Positions 28,301 to 37,748 of a stretch of DNA of 64,000 nt are shown piece after piece. The position numbers and the translations under genes were made by a program. Location: the NCBI RefSeq assembly GCF_030815975.1, contig NZ_JAUSXL010000002.1, positions 1,860,001 to 1,924,000 of the forward strand. The letters run 5' to 3'. This stretch comes from Variovorax paradoxus (GTDB lineage: Bacteria; Pseudomonadota; Gammaproteobacteria; Burkholderiales; Burkholderiaceae_C). The notes below the pieces were generated by a model. It did no database searches, was not told where the DNA came from, and saw only the letters and a program-made list of their open reading frames with translations. The stretch's first letter is position 1. The number at the start of each line of letters is the position of its first letter.

Positions 28301-28845
28301 TGCCGGGGACCTCGGGCGGCGTCGAGCAGGCGCCGGTACTGGCCGCAGGCCGTCACCAGCAGGTCGCAAAACTCGCGCGCCGCGCCTTCTCCGCCGCGTG
28401 CGCGGGTGACGTAGTTGACCGCGTCGCGCACTTCGGCGTGCGCATTGGCGGGCGCGGCCGCGAAGCCGACGCGCGCCAGCACGGGCAGGTCGGGCCAGTC
28501 GTCGCCGATGGCCGCGGCCTGCAGCCAGCTAAAACCGAGCTCCTGGAGCATGGCTTCGGCCGCGGGCAGCTTGTCTTCCGTGCCGTAGCGCACGTGCTGG
28601 ATGCCCAGCGCTTCGAGCCGCACGCGCAGCGGCTTGGAATCGCGCCCGGTGATCACCGCGGGCGTGATGCCCGCCAAGCGCAGCAGCTTGAGGCCGTAGC
28701 CGTCGAGGATGCTGAAGCGCTTGAGGGTTTCGCCGTGCTCGGTGAAATACACGCCGCCGTCGGTCAGCACGCCGTCGATGTCGAAGAACGCGATGCGCAC
28801 GTCCTGCGCGGCGAGCAAGGTTTCGGCCTGGAAGTCGAGCGGCAT
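28297..28845 (-). CDS. kdsC: 3-deoxy-D-manno-octulosonate 8-phosphate phosphatase KdsC (HAD family)
   Basis: 182 residues, the size of KdsC. HAD motif I is FFDIDGVLTDGGVYF, with the nucleophile Asp and the +2 Asp; motif II is AVITGRDS; motif IV is AAIGDDWPDLPVL. It removes phosphate from Kdo-8-phosphate to give Kdo for the LPS inner core. Its start overlaps the kdsD stop (TGATG) and its stop overlaps lptC, so all three are translated in a chain. Confidence 0.94.
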   Translation of the reverse strand: MPLDFQAETLLAAQDVRIAFFDIDGVLTDGGVYFTEHGETLKRFSILDGYGLKLLRLAGITPAVITGRDSKPLRVRLEALGIQHVRYGTEDKLPAAEAMLQELGFSWLQAAAIGDDWPDLPVLARVGFAAAPANAHAEVRDAVNYVTRARGGEGAAREFCDLLVTACGQYRRLLDAARGPRQ

Positions 28846-29843
28846 CAGATGACCTTCGCGCGCATCAGGTCGTTGATGCTGAGCGCGCCGATCAGGAGAC
28901 CTTCGGGGTCGACGATGAGCACGCTGGTGATGCGGTGTTCTTCCATCAGCTCGGCCGCCTCGACCGCCAGCGCCTCGGCGCGCAGGGTGCGCGGGCCGGG
29001 GTGCATGACGTCGGCCGCGGTCAGGCCGCGCAGGTCGCCGCCGGTCTCGACCTGCCGGCGCAAGTCGCCGTCGGTGAAGATGCCGATGGCGCGGCCCCGG
29101 GCGTCGACCACGGCGGTGGCGCCCAGGCCCTTGGAACTCATTTCGCGCATCAGCTCGCTGAGCGTTGCGGTCGGCGCCACGCGCGGCACTTCGTCGCCCG
29201 AGCGCATCACGTCGGCCACATGCGTGAGCAGCTTGCGGCCCAGCGCGCCGCCGGGGTGCGAACGCGCAAAGTCTTCGGAGCCGAAGCCGCGCGCGTCGAG
29301 CAGCGCCACCGCCAGCGCGTCGCCCATCGCCATCTGGGCGGTGGTGCTCGCGGTGGGGGCGAGGTTGAGCGGGCAGGCCTCCTTGGCAACGCCGGCGTCG
29401 ATCACGATGTCGGCGTGGCGCGCGAGGGTGGAATCGATGCGGCCGGTCATGGCGATGAGGGGCACGCCCTGGCGCTTGACCACCGGCAGGATCACGGTGA
29501 GTTCGTCGACCTCGCCGCTGTTGGAGATGGCCAGCACCAGGTCGACCTGCTTGATCATGCCGAGATCGCCGTGGCTGGCCTCGGCCGGATGGACGAACAT
29601 GGCCGGCGTGCCGGTGGAGGCCAGGGTCGCCGCGATCTTGCGGCCGACATGGCCGCTTTTTCCCATGCCCATGACGACCACGCGCCCGCGCACGTCGAGG
29701 ATCTTGCGCACGGCGTCGACGAAGCTCGGGCCCACGCGCGACTTGAGGCCGAGCACGGCATCGGATTCGATGTCGAAGGTGGCGCGCGCCCGCGCCAGGA
29801 TTGCGTCGGCGTCGACCACGGGGGGCAGGGGAGCTGAACTCAT
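28845..29843 (-). CDS. kdsD: Arabinose-5-phosphate isomerase KdsD
   Basis: 332 residues. The SIS domain (about 35-185) has GRVVVMGMGKSGHVGRKIAATLASTG, split by a Ser-rich phosphate site, and the catalytic-region HPAEASHGDLG. Two CBS motifs make up the C-terminal third (VADVMRSGDEVPRV and ADVMHPGPRTLR). It converts ribulose 5-phosphate to arabinose 5-phosphate, the first step to Kdo. First gene of the kdsD-kdsC-lptC chain; divergent from the antiporter gene with an 87-base gap. Confidence 0.95.
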   Translation of the reverse strand: MSSAPLPPVVDADAILARARATFDIESDAVLGLKSRVGPSFVDAVRKILDVRGRVVVMGMGKSGHVGRKIAATLASTGTPAMFVHPAEASHGDLGMIKQVDLVLAISNSGEVDELTVILPVVKRQGVPLIAMTGRIDSTLARHADIVIDAGVAKEACPLNLAPTASTTAQMAMGDALAVALLDARGFGSEDFARSHPGGALGRKLLTHVADVMRSGDEVPRVAPTATLSELMREMSSKGLGATAVVDARGRAIGIFTDGDLRRQVETGGDLRGLTAADVMHPGPRTLRAEALAVEAAELMEEHRITSVLIVDPEGLLIGALSINDLMRAKVI

Positions 29844-29930
29844 CGGCGGATTTTACGGGCCGGCCGGCGCGCCCCGCCGCCCGGTACAAGCAGCACGCTC
29901 GGGGCATGGACATTGCTCTAGCATCCGTCC

Positions 29931-31916
29931 ATGTCCTCGTTCGATCTCACGCTGATGTATTTGCTGGCCGCAGTGCTCGGCGTGGTGGTCTGCCGCTCGC
30001 TGAAACTGCCGCCGATGCTGGGCTATCTGTCGGCCGGCGTGCTGATCGGGCCTCATGCGCTGGCATTGGCGCAGAACTCCGAGGCCATCCGCCACCTGGG
30101 CGAGTTCGGCGTGGTGTTCCTGATGTTCGTGATCGGGCTGGAATTCAGCCTGCCCAAGCTGCGCGCCATGCGCAAGCATGTGTTCGGGCTCGGCCTGCTG
30201 CAGGTGCTGCTGACCATGGCGATCGCCACCGCGGGGGCGTTGCTCATCGCCTCCCAGCTGCCGCCGGTCTGGCGGCTCGGATGGCAGACGGCGCTGGCGC
30301 TGTCCGGCGCACTCACGATGAGCAGCACCGCGATCGTGGTCAAGCTGATGGCCGAGCGGCTCGAGCTCGAGAGCGAACACGGCAAGCGCGTGATGGGCGT
30401 GCTGCTGTTCCAGGATCTGGCGGTGGTGCCGCTGCTGGTGCTGATTCCCGCGCTCGGCGCACCGCCCGAAGCGCTGGCCAAGGCCATCGGCCTTGCGCTG
30501 GTGAAAGCCATCCTGCTGGTCGGGCTGCTGCTCTACGGTGGGCCGCGCATCATGCGCTGGTGGCTCACGCTCGTCGCACGGCGGCGCAGCGAGGAGCTCT
30601 TCATCCTGAACGTGCTGCTGGTCACGCTCGGCCTGGCCTGGCTCACCGAACTGGCCGGCCTGAGCCTGGCGCTGGGCGCCTTCATCGCCGGCATGCTGGT
30701 GTCGGAAACCGAATACAAGCACCAGGTCGAGACCGACATCCGGCCGTTCCACGACGTGCTGCTGGGCCTGTTCTTCATCACGGTGGGCATGTCGCTCGAC
30801 TGGCACATCGTGGTGGAGCGATGGGCGCTGGTGGCCGTGCTGCTGCTGCTGCCGCTGGCGTTCAAGCTGGGTCTGGTGACGGTGCTGGCGCGGGTGCTGG
30901 GCGCCACCTCGGGCGTGTCGCTGCGCACCGGCCTCTACCTGGCGCAGGCCGGCGAATTCGGCTTCGTGCTGCTGGCGCTGGCGCAGGAACGCAGCCTGCT
31001 GCCGCCGTGGCTGGCCCACCCGGTGCTGGCCTCGATGGTGCTGTCGATGCTCGCCACGCCATTCATCGTGATGTACACCAACGCCATCGTGCGCAAACTG
31101 GTGGCGAGCGACTGGCTGCAGCAATCGCTGCAGATGACCAGCATCGCGCGCAAGACCATCAATACCGCGAAACACGTGATCATCTGCGGCTACGGGCGCT
31201 GCGGCCAGAACCTGGCGCGCATCCTGGAGCGCGAAGGCATTCCCTACATGGCGCTGGACCTCGACCCCGACCGCGTGCGCCAGGCCGCCGCGGCGGGTGA
31301 CTCGGTGGTGTTCGGCGACGCGGCGCGGCTGCAGGCGCTGATGGCGGCCGGCCTGGCCCGCGCCAGCGCCGTGGTCGTGACCTACCTCGATGTGCCGGGC
31401 GCCATGAAGGTGCTGGCCAACATCCGCGCCCACGCGCCTCAGGTGCCGGTGATCGTGCGCACGCAGGACGATCTCGATCTCGAGAAGCTGCAGGCGGCCG
31501 GCGCGACCGAGGTGGTGCCCGAGGCCATCGAAGGTTCGCTGATGCTCGCGAGCCATGCGCTGGCGCTGGTCGGCGTGCCGATGCGGCGCGTGATCCGGGT
31601 GGTGCAGGACCAGCGCGATGCGCGCTACAACCTGCTGCGCGGCTACTTCCACGGCGCGGATGACGACAACGCCGACGAGCTCGACCACGAGCGACTCAAC
31701 ACCTTCACGCTCACCCCCGGCGCCCGCGCCGTCGGCCAGACCCTGGCACGGATGGCGCTCGAAACCCTGGGCGTGCGCGTCGCCAGCCTGCGCCGCCACG
31801 ACGGCCAGAACCAGGTGTTCACCGGCGACACGGTGCTGACCGACGGCGACACGCTCGTCCTGTGCGGCAAACCCGCCGCCCTGGCCGTGGCCATCGAGCG
31901 GCTGCAAAAAGGCTAG
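29931..31916 (+). CDS. CPA2-family monovalent cation:proton antiporter with RCK/TrkA domains
   Basis: 661 residues. The first 390 or so are a KefB/YbaL-like exchanger with about twelve helices (GYLSAGVLIGPHALAL, FMFVIGLEFSLPKLRAM, STAIVVKLMAE, GAFIAGMLVSETEYKHQVE, the QAGEFGFVLLAL motif). A TrkA-N nucleotide-binding domain follows (VIICGYGRCGQNLARIL, LDLDPDRV), then a TrkA-C domain at the end (FTLTPGARAVGQTLARM ... GDTLVLCG). It is likely a K+ or Na+/H+ antiporter gated by nucleotide. No KefF/KefG partner is next to it. Confidence 0.93.
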   Translation: MSSFDLTLMYLLAAVLGVVVCRSLKLPPMLGYLSAGVLIGPHALALAQNSEAIRHLGEFGVVFLMFVIGLEFSLPKLRAMRKHVFGLGLLQVLLTMAIATAGALLIASQLPPVWRLGWQTALALSGALTMSSTAIVVKLMAERLELESEHGKRVMGVLLFQDLAVVPLLVLIPALGAPPEALAKAIGLALVKAILLVGLLLYGGPRIMRWWLTLVARRRSEELFILNVLLVTLGLAWLTELAGLSLALGAFIAGMLVSETEYKHQVETDIRPFHDVLLGLFFITVGMSLDWHIVVERWALVAVLLLLPLAFKLGLVTVLARVLGATSGVSLRTGLYLAQAGEFGFVLLALAQERSLLPPWLAHPVLASMVLSMLATPFIVMYTNAIVRKLVASDWLQQSLQMTSIARKTINTAKHVIICGYGRCGQNLARILEREGIPYMALDLDPDRVRQAAAAGDSVVFGDAARLQALMAAGLARASAVVVTYLDVPGAMKVLANIRAHAPQVPVIVRTQDDLDLEKLQAAGATEVVPEAIEGSLMLASHALALVGVPMRRVIRVVQDQRDARYNLLRGYFHGADDDNADELDHERLNTFTLTPGARAVGQTLARMALETLGVRVASLRRHDGQNQVFTGDTVLTDGDTLVLCGKPAALAVAIERLQKG

Positions 31917-31952
31917 ACCTTCGCTCTGACAGAGAGGAGAAGGCTCCTTCCA

Positions 31953-32044
31953 GGGATACCGCGGAACCGGCTTTGCCGGGCCGCTGGTATCGCCCCCGGT
32001 AGGGGGATGGCGAAGGCGACACGAAGTGCGCCGCAGCTTGGGGG
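31953..32044 (-). repeat. Dispersed intergenic repeat, copy 2
   Basis: About 92 bases, the reverse-complement relative of copy 1 at 8372-8456; shared blocks include the palindromic CCGGCTTTGCCGG type core and the CCCCC...GGGGG core. It fills most of the 132-base gap between the antiporter stop and the zinc-ribbon gene. No gene is seen in this gap. Confidence 0.7.
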
Positions 32045-32048
32045 CGAG

Positions 32049-32993
32049 TTAATTGCTCAGCGTGGGATTGCGCTTTTCTTCCTCGATCCTCTGCTGCCGG
32101 CGCACCGCTTCGCACTGCGCGTGCGCCCTGTATTCAGGCTTGACGCACTGCGCAGCCATGCACTGAGCCTTCGCGATGAAGTTCCGATCGCCGCAGAGGG
32201 CCAGCGGATCGGCCGGTGCCGCCGGTGCCGGAGACGAAGGTGGCGCGACGGCTGGGGCCGGTGCGGGCTCGGTCGCGCCGGATGGCGAGAGTGCCGCTGG
32301 CGCCGGCTTGCGCGACTTGGCCGTGACGGGTGGCGGCTTGGGATTGGCCGCGGCCGGCGCGTCGGTCGCCGGGGCCGATGCCGCCGTTTCCGCGGCTGGC
32401 GCCTCGGCGGCAGGAGGTTCCGGCAGCGCTGCGGCCGGCCCGGGCAGCGAGGCGGGTGCAGCGGCCGGCTCGGGACGCACCGCAGCCGGAGGAGTCGCTT
32501 CGGATGGCCCGCTGGTCCCGTAGCCGTACCAGCCGGCCGCGATCATGAGCAATCCCACGGCCAACAGCGCGCCCCACAGCCACATGCCGCGCGAGCGCAA
32601 TGCCTTCTTCTGTGCCTCGGCACCGGCGGACCGCCGCCTGGCTCCGGAAGAAGAAGATTTCTTCTTCGCACGGGCATCCCGCTGGCGGGAGGGGAGCCGG
32701 TCGGAAGACCCCGGCAGGACGATGACGGTCTTGTCGTCGTCCGGCAGCCTGGCGCTGGCGGAAGGTGCTGCGCTGGCCGCGTAGGCGCCGGCTTCGAAAA
32801 GCCCGCCCGGGATCGTGGGCGCACGCAGTTGCGCGGGCGCCGTGGCCGCCCACTCGCGCTCCGATCTGCTGCCGGGGGCCGGAGCCGGCACCATCGGCGC
32901 GGGTGCCGCGGGCGCCAGCTTGCCGCCGCAGCTCCTGCAGAAATGGGCGCCCTCGCGGTTCTCCGCGCTGCACACCGGACAGATCAAGGCCAT
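32049..32993 (-). CDS. Zinc-ribbon membrane protein with Pro/Ala-rich periplasmic region
   Basis: 314 residues. An N-terminal double-CxxC zinc ribbon (CPVCSAENREGAHFCRSCG) precedes a charged linker with KKKSSSSG. One membrane helix (MWLWGALLAVGLLMIAAGWY, about 136-155) leads to a Pro/Ala-rich stretch of about 110 residues. A conserved-looking C-terminal module with Cys pairs (ALCGDRNFIAKAQCMAAQCVKPEY) ends the protein. I do not recognise the family beyond the zinc ribbon. The layout suggests a cytosolic ribbon and a cell-wall-spanning periplasmic tail. Confidence 0.82.
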   Translation of the reverse strand: MALICPVCSAENREGAHFCRSCGGKLAPAAPAPMVPAPAPGSRSEREWAATAPAQLRAPTIPGGLFEAGAYAASAAPSASARLPDDDKTVIVLPGSSDRLPSRQRDARAKKKSSSSGARRRSAGAEAQKKALRSRGMWLWGALLAVGLLMIAAGWYGYGTSGPSEATPPAAVRPEPAAAPASLPGPAAALPEPPAAEAPAAETAASAPATDAPAAANPKPPPVTAKSRKPAPAALSPSGATEPAPAPAVAPPSSPAPAAPADPLALCGDRNFIAKAQCMAAQCVKPEYRAHAQCEAVRRQQRIEEEKRNPTLSN

Positions 32994-33087
32994 GACGACT
33001 GACTTCTAAGGGGGGAAACGATTTCGAGAAAACAGGAGGCGAAGAGCCGTCGGAGCCGAACTGCGGAGCGAGCCGGCAGGCCGATGC

Positions 33088-33549
33088 TCAGGTCACCGCG
33101 ACGCGCTTGGACCGGTGTGCCATGCGCTTGGCGATCACCGCGCCGAGCCCCATGGCAATTTCGAGGGCCAGGTTGGGCTGCCGATTCGACATTTCCGCGA
33201 AGCGGATCGCCGTGAGGCGCCACACGCGGCCGGCTCCGGTAACCACCACATTGGCGGAATGCGGCTGGCGCGAGAAGAAGGAGCCTTCGCCCACCACCGC
33301 GCCAGGCATGAGCACGGCCAGCTTCATCTGCTCCTTGCTGCTCACGCGGTGCACGCTGATTGCGCCGCTCTCGAGAAAGTACACCGATCGATCGTGCGTG
33401 CCCTGTTCGATGAGTACGTCGCCAACGCCGGTTTCAATAGGCTGCAGGTAGCCAGCCAGCGTTTCCCACTGTTGTACGTTGAGCGTCAACGCGAAGGCGT
33501 CGTTGCTGCTGTTGTCCGCGATTGCGCGGCTCAGGTTCTGGATGGACAT
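33088..33549 (-). CDS. Cyclic-nucleotide-binding-domain protein (stand-alone CRP-like sensor)
   Basis: 153 residues made of a single cNMP-binding fold: GDVLIEQGTHDRSVYFLESGAISVHRV, then the phosphate-cassette region GAVVGEGSFFSRQPHSANVVVTG. The helix after it is IRFAEMSNRQPNLALEIAMGLG. There is no DNA-binding helix-turn-helix or enzymatic domain, so it likely acts through a partner. The cassette GEGSFF with Arg in SRQPHSAN is close to the CRP consensus; ligand binding is plausible but untested. Confidence 0.88.
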   Translation of the reverse strand: MSIQNLSRAIADNSSNDAFALTLNVQQWETLAGYLQPIETGVGDVLIEQGTHDRSVYFLESGAISVHRVSSKEQMKLAVLMPGAVVGEGSFFSRQPHSANVVVTGAGRVWRLTAIRFAEMSNRQPNLALEIAMGLGAVIAKRMAHRSKRVAVT

Positions 33550-33639
33550 GCTTTTCTCAACCCCCGCATCTGTGCCGGAGTATCCGCGAAGGGTGCTGTT
33601 TTCGGCTACAACTCTTTACGTTTTTCGGGCGGGCTGTCT

Positions 33640-35058
33640 CTATTTACCGATACAGAAGCGCGAAAAGATGACCCCCAGCAAGTCGTCGGCGCCGAATTCG
33701 CCGGTGATTGCATTCAGTGCGTTCTGCGCGAGGCGCAACTCCTCGGCCAACAGATCGAGCAACTGGGCCTGCGCCGCCAGATGGTCCGCGGCCAACGCCA
33801 GATGGATCTCGACCTGGCTCAGCGCCTGCACATGGCGCGTGCGCGCCAGGTAGACGCCCTCGGGCACAGCCTGCCAGCCGGCCATGGCCAGCAGCTGTTC
33901 GCGCAGCGCCTCGATGCCGGCGCCGGTCTTGGCGGACAGCGAGATCCCCCGGGCCGCACCGGCCGCGCCCGTGGTCGGCGCGGCGTCCTGCTTGTTCCAG
34001 ACATCGAGCACCGGCACGCTCGCGGGCAGCTTCTGCCGCAGCCCGCGCAGGATCTCGGCGTCGGCGGCGGCGTACTCGGGCAGGCCGGCGCGCGTCAAGT
34101 CGTGCAGGAACAGCACGGCATCGGCACCCTCGATCTGGCCCCAGGCTCGGGCCACGCCAATCTGTTCGACTTCGTCGCTGCTGTCGCGCAGGCCGGCCGT
34201 GTCCACCACATGCAGCGGCACGCCGTGGATCTGGATGGTCTGCGACACCACGTCGCGCGTGGTGCCCGCCACCGCGCTCACGATGGCCAGCTCGGCACCG
34301 GCCAGCGCGTTGAGCAGCGAACTCTTGCCCGCATTGGGCTGGCCCGCGATGACCACCTTGATGCCTTCGCGCAGCAGCGCGCCCTGCTTCGCGCGCTGCT
34401 GCACCGCTGCCAGCTGCTCCTGCAGCTTCACCAGTTGCCCGGCCGCATCGGCTTTTTGGAGAAAGTCGATTTCCTCCTCCGGAAAGTCGAGCGTCGCCTC
34501 GACCAGCATGCGCAGATGGATCAGCGCGTCGCGCAGCGCGTGGATCTCGCGCGAAAAGGCACCCGAAAGCGAGCGCCCGGCGCTGCGCGCGGCCGCCTCG
34601 GTGCTGGCGTCGATCAGATCGGCAATGGCCTCGGCCTGGGCGAGGTCGATCTTGCCGTTGAGAAAGGCGCGCTGGCTGAACTCGCCCGGCTCGGCCACGC
34701 GCAGGCCCGGCAAGCGCGGCCGGCCGGTGACCGGATCGGGCTCGGCGGCGGCCTCGAGGCAGCGCGCCAGCAGGAGCTGCAGCACGACCGTTCCGCCGTG
34801 GGCCTGCAGTTCGAGCACGTCCTCGCCGGTGAACGAATGGGGCGAGGGAAAGTGGATGGCCAGGCCATGGTCGACCGGCTCTGCGGCCGCGTCGCGGAAG
34901 GGAAGGTAGGTGGCTTCCCGCGGCCTCAGCGGCCGGCCGCAGAGCGCGTCGATCAGCGGCGAGAGCCGGGCGCCCGACACCCGCACGATGCCCACCGCCC
35001 CGCGACCCGAAGCGGTGGCGATGGCGACGATGGGATCGGTGGTGCGGGCGAAGGTCAT
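33640..35058 (-). CDS. mnmE: tRNA uridine-5-carboxymethylaminomethyl modification GTPase MnmE
   Basis: 472 residues. The N-terminal folate-binding domain starts [23 protein letters not shown] helical domain with an inserted G domain follows: [12 protein letters not shown] (G1), GTTRD (G2), DTAGLRDS (G3), NKQD (G4), then SAKTG (G5). It ends with the invariant FCIGK carrying the essential Cys. With MnmG it modifies U34 of several tRNAs. It lies left of yidC as is usual near the origin, but a terminator separates the two. Confidence 0.97.
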   Translation of the reverse strand: MTFARTTDPIVAIATASGRGAVGIVRVSGARLSPLIDALCGRPLRPREATYLPFRDAAAEPVDHGLAIHFPSPHSFTGEDVLELQAHGGTVVLQLLLARCLEAAAEPDPVTGRPRLPGLRVAEPGEFSQRAFLNGKIDLAQAEAIADLIDASTEAAARSAGRSLSGAFSREIHALRDALIHLRMLVEATLDFPEEEIDFLQKADAAGQLVKLQEQLAAVQQRAKQGALLREGIKVVIAGQPNAGKSSLLNALAGAELAIVSAVAGTTRDVVSQTIQIHGVPLHVVDTAGLRDSSDEVEQIGVARAWGQIEGADAVLFLHDLTRAGLPEYAAADAEILRGLRQKLPASVPVLDVWNKQDAAPTTGAAGAARGISLSAKTGAGIEALREQLLAMAGWQAVPEGVYLARTRHVQALSQVEIHLALAADHLAAQAQLLDLLAEELRLAQNALNAITGEFGADDLLGVIFSRFCIGK

Positions 35059-35077
35059 GGAAGTGCGATTCTTTCAG

Positions 35078-35112
35078 CAAAAAGCAAAGGGCCGCGGAGG
35101 CGGCCCTTTGCT
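35078..35112 (-). terminator. Intrinsic terminator between yidC and mnmE
   Basis: AGCAAAGGGCCGC (35083-35095) pairs perfectly with GCGGCCCTTTGCT (35100-35112) around a 4-base loop; on the minus strand TTTTT follows. A 13-bp perfect stem makes this a strong stop for the rpmH-rnpA-yidD-yidC transcript. Confidence 0.9.
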
Positions 35113-35132
35113 GGAGATCTGCGGGTGGCGGC

Positions 35133-36821
35133 CTACTTGCCCAGCACGCCCAGCCGCTTGTTGATGAACCACTGCTGCGCGATCGACAGCACGTTGTTGG
35201 TGATCCAGTACAGCACCAGGCCGGCCGGGAAGAAGATGAACATCACGCTGAACGCGAGCGGCATGATCCACATCAGCTTGGCCTGCATCGGATCGGGCGG
35301 CGTCGGGTTGAGCCAGGTCTGGAACAGCGAAGTGAGCGTCATCACGACCGGCAGGATGTACCAGGGGTCCGGTGCCGACAGGTCGGTGATCCAGCCGATC
35401 CACGGCGCGTGGCGCATTTCGACCGACGACAGCAGCACCCAGTAGAGCGCGATGAACACCGGGATCTGGATCACGATCGGGAAGCAGCCGCCCATCGGAT
35501 TGACCTTCTCGGTCTTGTAGATCCGCATCATTTCCTGCTGCATTTCCTGCGGCTTGTCCTTCAGCCGCTCGCGCATTTCCATGATCTTCGGGTTGATGGC
35601 CTTCATCTTGGCCATGCTCGCGTAGGCCTTGGCGTTGAGCCAGTAGAAGGCCGCCTTCAGCAGCACCACCAGCGCCACGATGGCCCAGCCCCAGTTGCCC
35701 AGGATGCCGTGCAGCTGGTTCAGCAGCCAGTACAGCGGCTTGGAGATGATCGCGAAGATGCCGTAGTCCTTGACCAGGTCGAGGCCCGGTGCGATGGCTT
35801 CGAGCTTCTTTTCTTCTTCCGGGCCCGCGAACAGCGCGCTGTTGATCACCTGGGTCTGGCCCGGGGCGATCTTCGGCAGCGTGGCCACCATGGCGACGGT
35901 GTAGAGGTTGTCGCCCAGGTCCTTCACGCGGAATTCGCGCCTGAGCTGTTCGCTGGCCGGGTCGCCCTTGAGCAGCCAGGCCGACACGAAGTAGTGCTGC
36001 ACCATCGCAATCCAGCCGTCATTGGCGGGCGGCGGCGGCTCGATCTTGCCCTTGGCAATGTCCTTGAAGTCGAGCTTGTGGAACTTCTTCTCGTTGGTGT
36101 ATGCGGCCGGACCGGTGAAGGTGTTGGTGCCGAACATGGTGCCGGCGGCCACCGTGCCATGGCGCAGCAGCTGCATGTAGAGCTGTGCATCGCGCGGCTG
36201 GTCGCTCACGTTGACGACCTCGTGGCGCACGCCGATGGTGTAGTCGCCGCGGTTGAACACGTAGGTCTTGACGTACTTCAGGCCGCCGACGGGCGCGCTT
36301 TCGAAGCTCACCTCCAGCGTATTCTGGCCCGAGGCCATTTCGCGCGGACCGGCCTTCGGCGCCATCGGCGTCAGGTGGTTGGGGAATCGGTCGCCGGAGT
36401 CGACGGGGTTCAGCAGGCCGGTCTGCGCCACGTAGCGGGTGGCCGGGGAGGCGTTCTCGAACAGCACCACGTGCTTGGTGCGGTCGGCTTCGTCGTACTT
36501 GAGCAGTTCGAGGTAGTTGACCGTGGCGCCTTCGCTGTCGATCACCGCCTTGAACAGGTCGGTGGTCACGTTGACCTGCTCGCGCGGCGCGGCGGCCGCG
36601 GCCTGCGTGGGCACGGCGCCCGCGCTGCCGGCGGATGCGGTTGGCACGCCATTGCTGCCGGCGGCCGGCGCGGTGCCTGCCGGGGCGGAGGCCACGGCGG
36701 CCGGCTTGCTCGACGGCAGGAAGGTCGGCTTGTTGCCGTTGAAGACCTGCCATTGGTCCCACAGCAGCACCAGCGAGAAACCAAAAATCACCCACAGGAT
36801 CGTGCGGCGGATATCGTTCAT
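35133..36821 (-). CDS. yidC: Membrane protein insertase YidC
   Basis: 562 residues. The N-terminal signal anchor (RTILWVIFGFSLVLLWDQWQVFNG) precedes a Pro/Ala linker and the periplasmic beta-supersandwich domain (to about 330). The conserved five-helix insertase core follows: YWLLNQLHGILGNWGWAIV, the coiled cytosolic loop with KAYASMAKMKAINPKIMEMRERL, GGCFPIVIQIPVFIALYWVL and WIMPLAFSVMFIFFPAGLVLYWITNN. It inserts membrane proteins with or without SecYEG. Its start overlaps the yidD stop by 4 bases. Confidence 0.97.
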   Translation of the reverse strand: MNDIRRTILWVIFGFSLVLLWDQWQVFNGNKPTFLPSSKPAAVASAPAGTAPAAGSNGVPTASAGSAGAVPTQAAAAAPREQVNVTTDLFKAVIDSEGATVNYLELLKYDEADRTKHVVLFENASPATRYVAQTGLLNPVDSGDRFPNHLTPMAPKAGPREMASGQNTLEVSFESAPVGGLKYVKTYVFNRGDYTIGVRHEVVNVSDQPRDAQLYMQLLRHGTVAAGTMFGTNTFTGPAAYTNEKKFHKLDFKDIAKGKIEPPPPANDGWIAMVQHYFVSAWLLKGDPASEQLRREFRVKDLGDNLYTVAMVATLPKIAPGQTQVINSALFAGPEEEKKLEAIAPGLDLVKDYGIFAIISKPLYWLLNQLHGILGNWGWAIVALVVLLKAAFYWLNAKAYASMAKMKAINPKIMEMRERLKDKPQEMQQEMMRIYKTEKVNPMGGCFPIVIQIPVFIALYWVLLSSVEMRHAPWIGWITDLSAPDPWYILPVVMTLTSLFQTWLNPTPPDPMQAKLMWIMPLAFSVMFIFFPAGLVLYWITNNVLSIAQQWFINKRLGVLGK

Positions 36822-37105
36822 GACGAAGACTTCTTGTCGGAGGAGAGAAGAGACGAAAACAGCGAGCCTGACTTGTCAGTGCGACGCCGTGATTTCGGTG
36901 GAACCGGATCGTGCCCGCCCTGGCACCAGGGCTGGCAGCGCGCGATGCGGTGCAGGGTGAGGTAGCTGCCCTTGAGCGCGCCGTGCACCTCGAGCGCCTC
37001 GATCGAATACACGGAGCAGGTCGGCGTGAAACGGCACGACTGGCCGAGCCAGGGGCTCAGCAGCAGGCGGTAGCCCTTCACGAGGCCGATCAGCAGGCGT
37101 TTCAT
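36818..37105 (-). CDS. yidD: Membrane protein insertion efficiency factor YidD
   Basis: 95 residues. The family core is complete: LIGLVKGYRLLLSPWLGQSCRFTPTCSVYSIEALEVHG, written here as adjacent blocks SPWLGQSCRF and TPTCSVYSIEAL, then RIARCQPWCQGGHDPVP. The Ser/Lys-rich C-terminal tail is longer than in E. coli. It overlaps rnpA by 4 bases upstream and yidC by 4 bases downstream. Confidence 0.94.
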   Translation of the reverse strand: MKRLLIGLVKGYRLLLSPWLGQSCRFTPTCSVYSIEALEVHGALKGSYLTLHRIARCQPWCQGGHDPVPPKSRRRTDKSGSLFSSLLSSDKKSSS

Positions 37106-37512
37106 GGGGAAGAGGAAGAAGAAGAGGGCGACGGCGCGCGCGCGGCGCGCGCCAGCAGTTGCTGGAGTTCGGCACGAACGGCGCCCTTGAGCTTGTCCGA
37201 AGAGGCGCTCACGAATTCCTTGCGGTCGAAACCCGCGCGCAGCCGCACCACGTGCGCGGCACGCGGCAAGCCGGCGCCGGGCGCGGCGCTCACGGTATAG
37301 ATCTGGCGTTTGATGGCGTTGCGCGTGACCGCGCGGCGCGCCCAGCGCTTGGGCACCATGGCGCCCAGCCAGACATCGTCGGACGCGAACAGCGGTGCCG
37401 CACTCGACGAAAGATCGAGCGCACAGCGGTGCAATGCGAAATGAGCAGTGCGCGCCACGGTGGCACCTGCGAGGACGGCCTGGAATTGCGCGCGGGTCTT
37501 GAGCCGCTGCAT
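37102..37512 (-). CDS. rnpA: Ribonuclease P protein component
   Basis: 136 residues. N-terminal QRLKTRAQFQAVLAG, the RNR-type motif in RAVTRNAIKRQIY and RLRAGFDRKEF fit RnpA. The Ser-rich terminal tail (PSPSSSSSSP) is unusual but lies past the folded domain. It binds the 5' leader of pre-tRNA and supports the catalytic RNA. It begins about 100 bases after rpmH. Confidence 0.93.
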   Translation of the reverse strand: MQRLKTRAQFQAVLAGATVARTAHFALHRCALDLSSSAAPLFASDDVWLGAMVPKRWARRAVTRNAIKRQIYTVSAAPGAGLPRAAHVVRLRAGFDRKEFVSASSDKLKGAVRAELQQLLARAARAPSPSSSSSSP

Positions 37513-37613
37513 GGAAGCCGGGCCGCGTCCGTCGTTGCTGGTCGGACCAGGAGCGCTGGCTGCAGGAACTGGCGCTGGCGGATCGGCGGCGGGCAACGGC
37601 AGGCGGACTGCCG

Positions 37614-37748
37614 TCAGACGGCCAGGCGCTTGCGGCCCTTGGCGCGGCGTGCGTTGATGACGGCACGGCCGCCGCGGGTCTTCATGCGGACCAGAAAGCC
37701 GTGGGTACGGGCGCGGCGGACTTTGGATGCTTGGTATGTGCGTTTCAT
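37614..37748 (-). CDS. rpmH: 50S ribosomal protein L34
   Basis: 44 residues, exactly the family length: [19 protein letters not shown] then [25 protein letters not shown] in blocks. It is extremely basic, as expected for L34. Conserved position upstream of rnpA on the leftward strand and next to dnaA across the origin. The reading frame is short but unmistakable. Confidence 0.97.
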   Translation of the reverse strand: MKRTYQASKVRRARTHGFLVRMKTRGGRAVINARRAKGRKRLAV

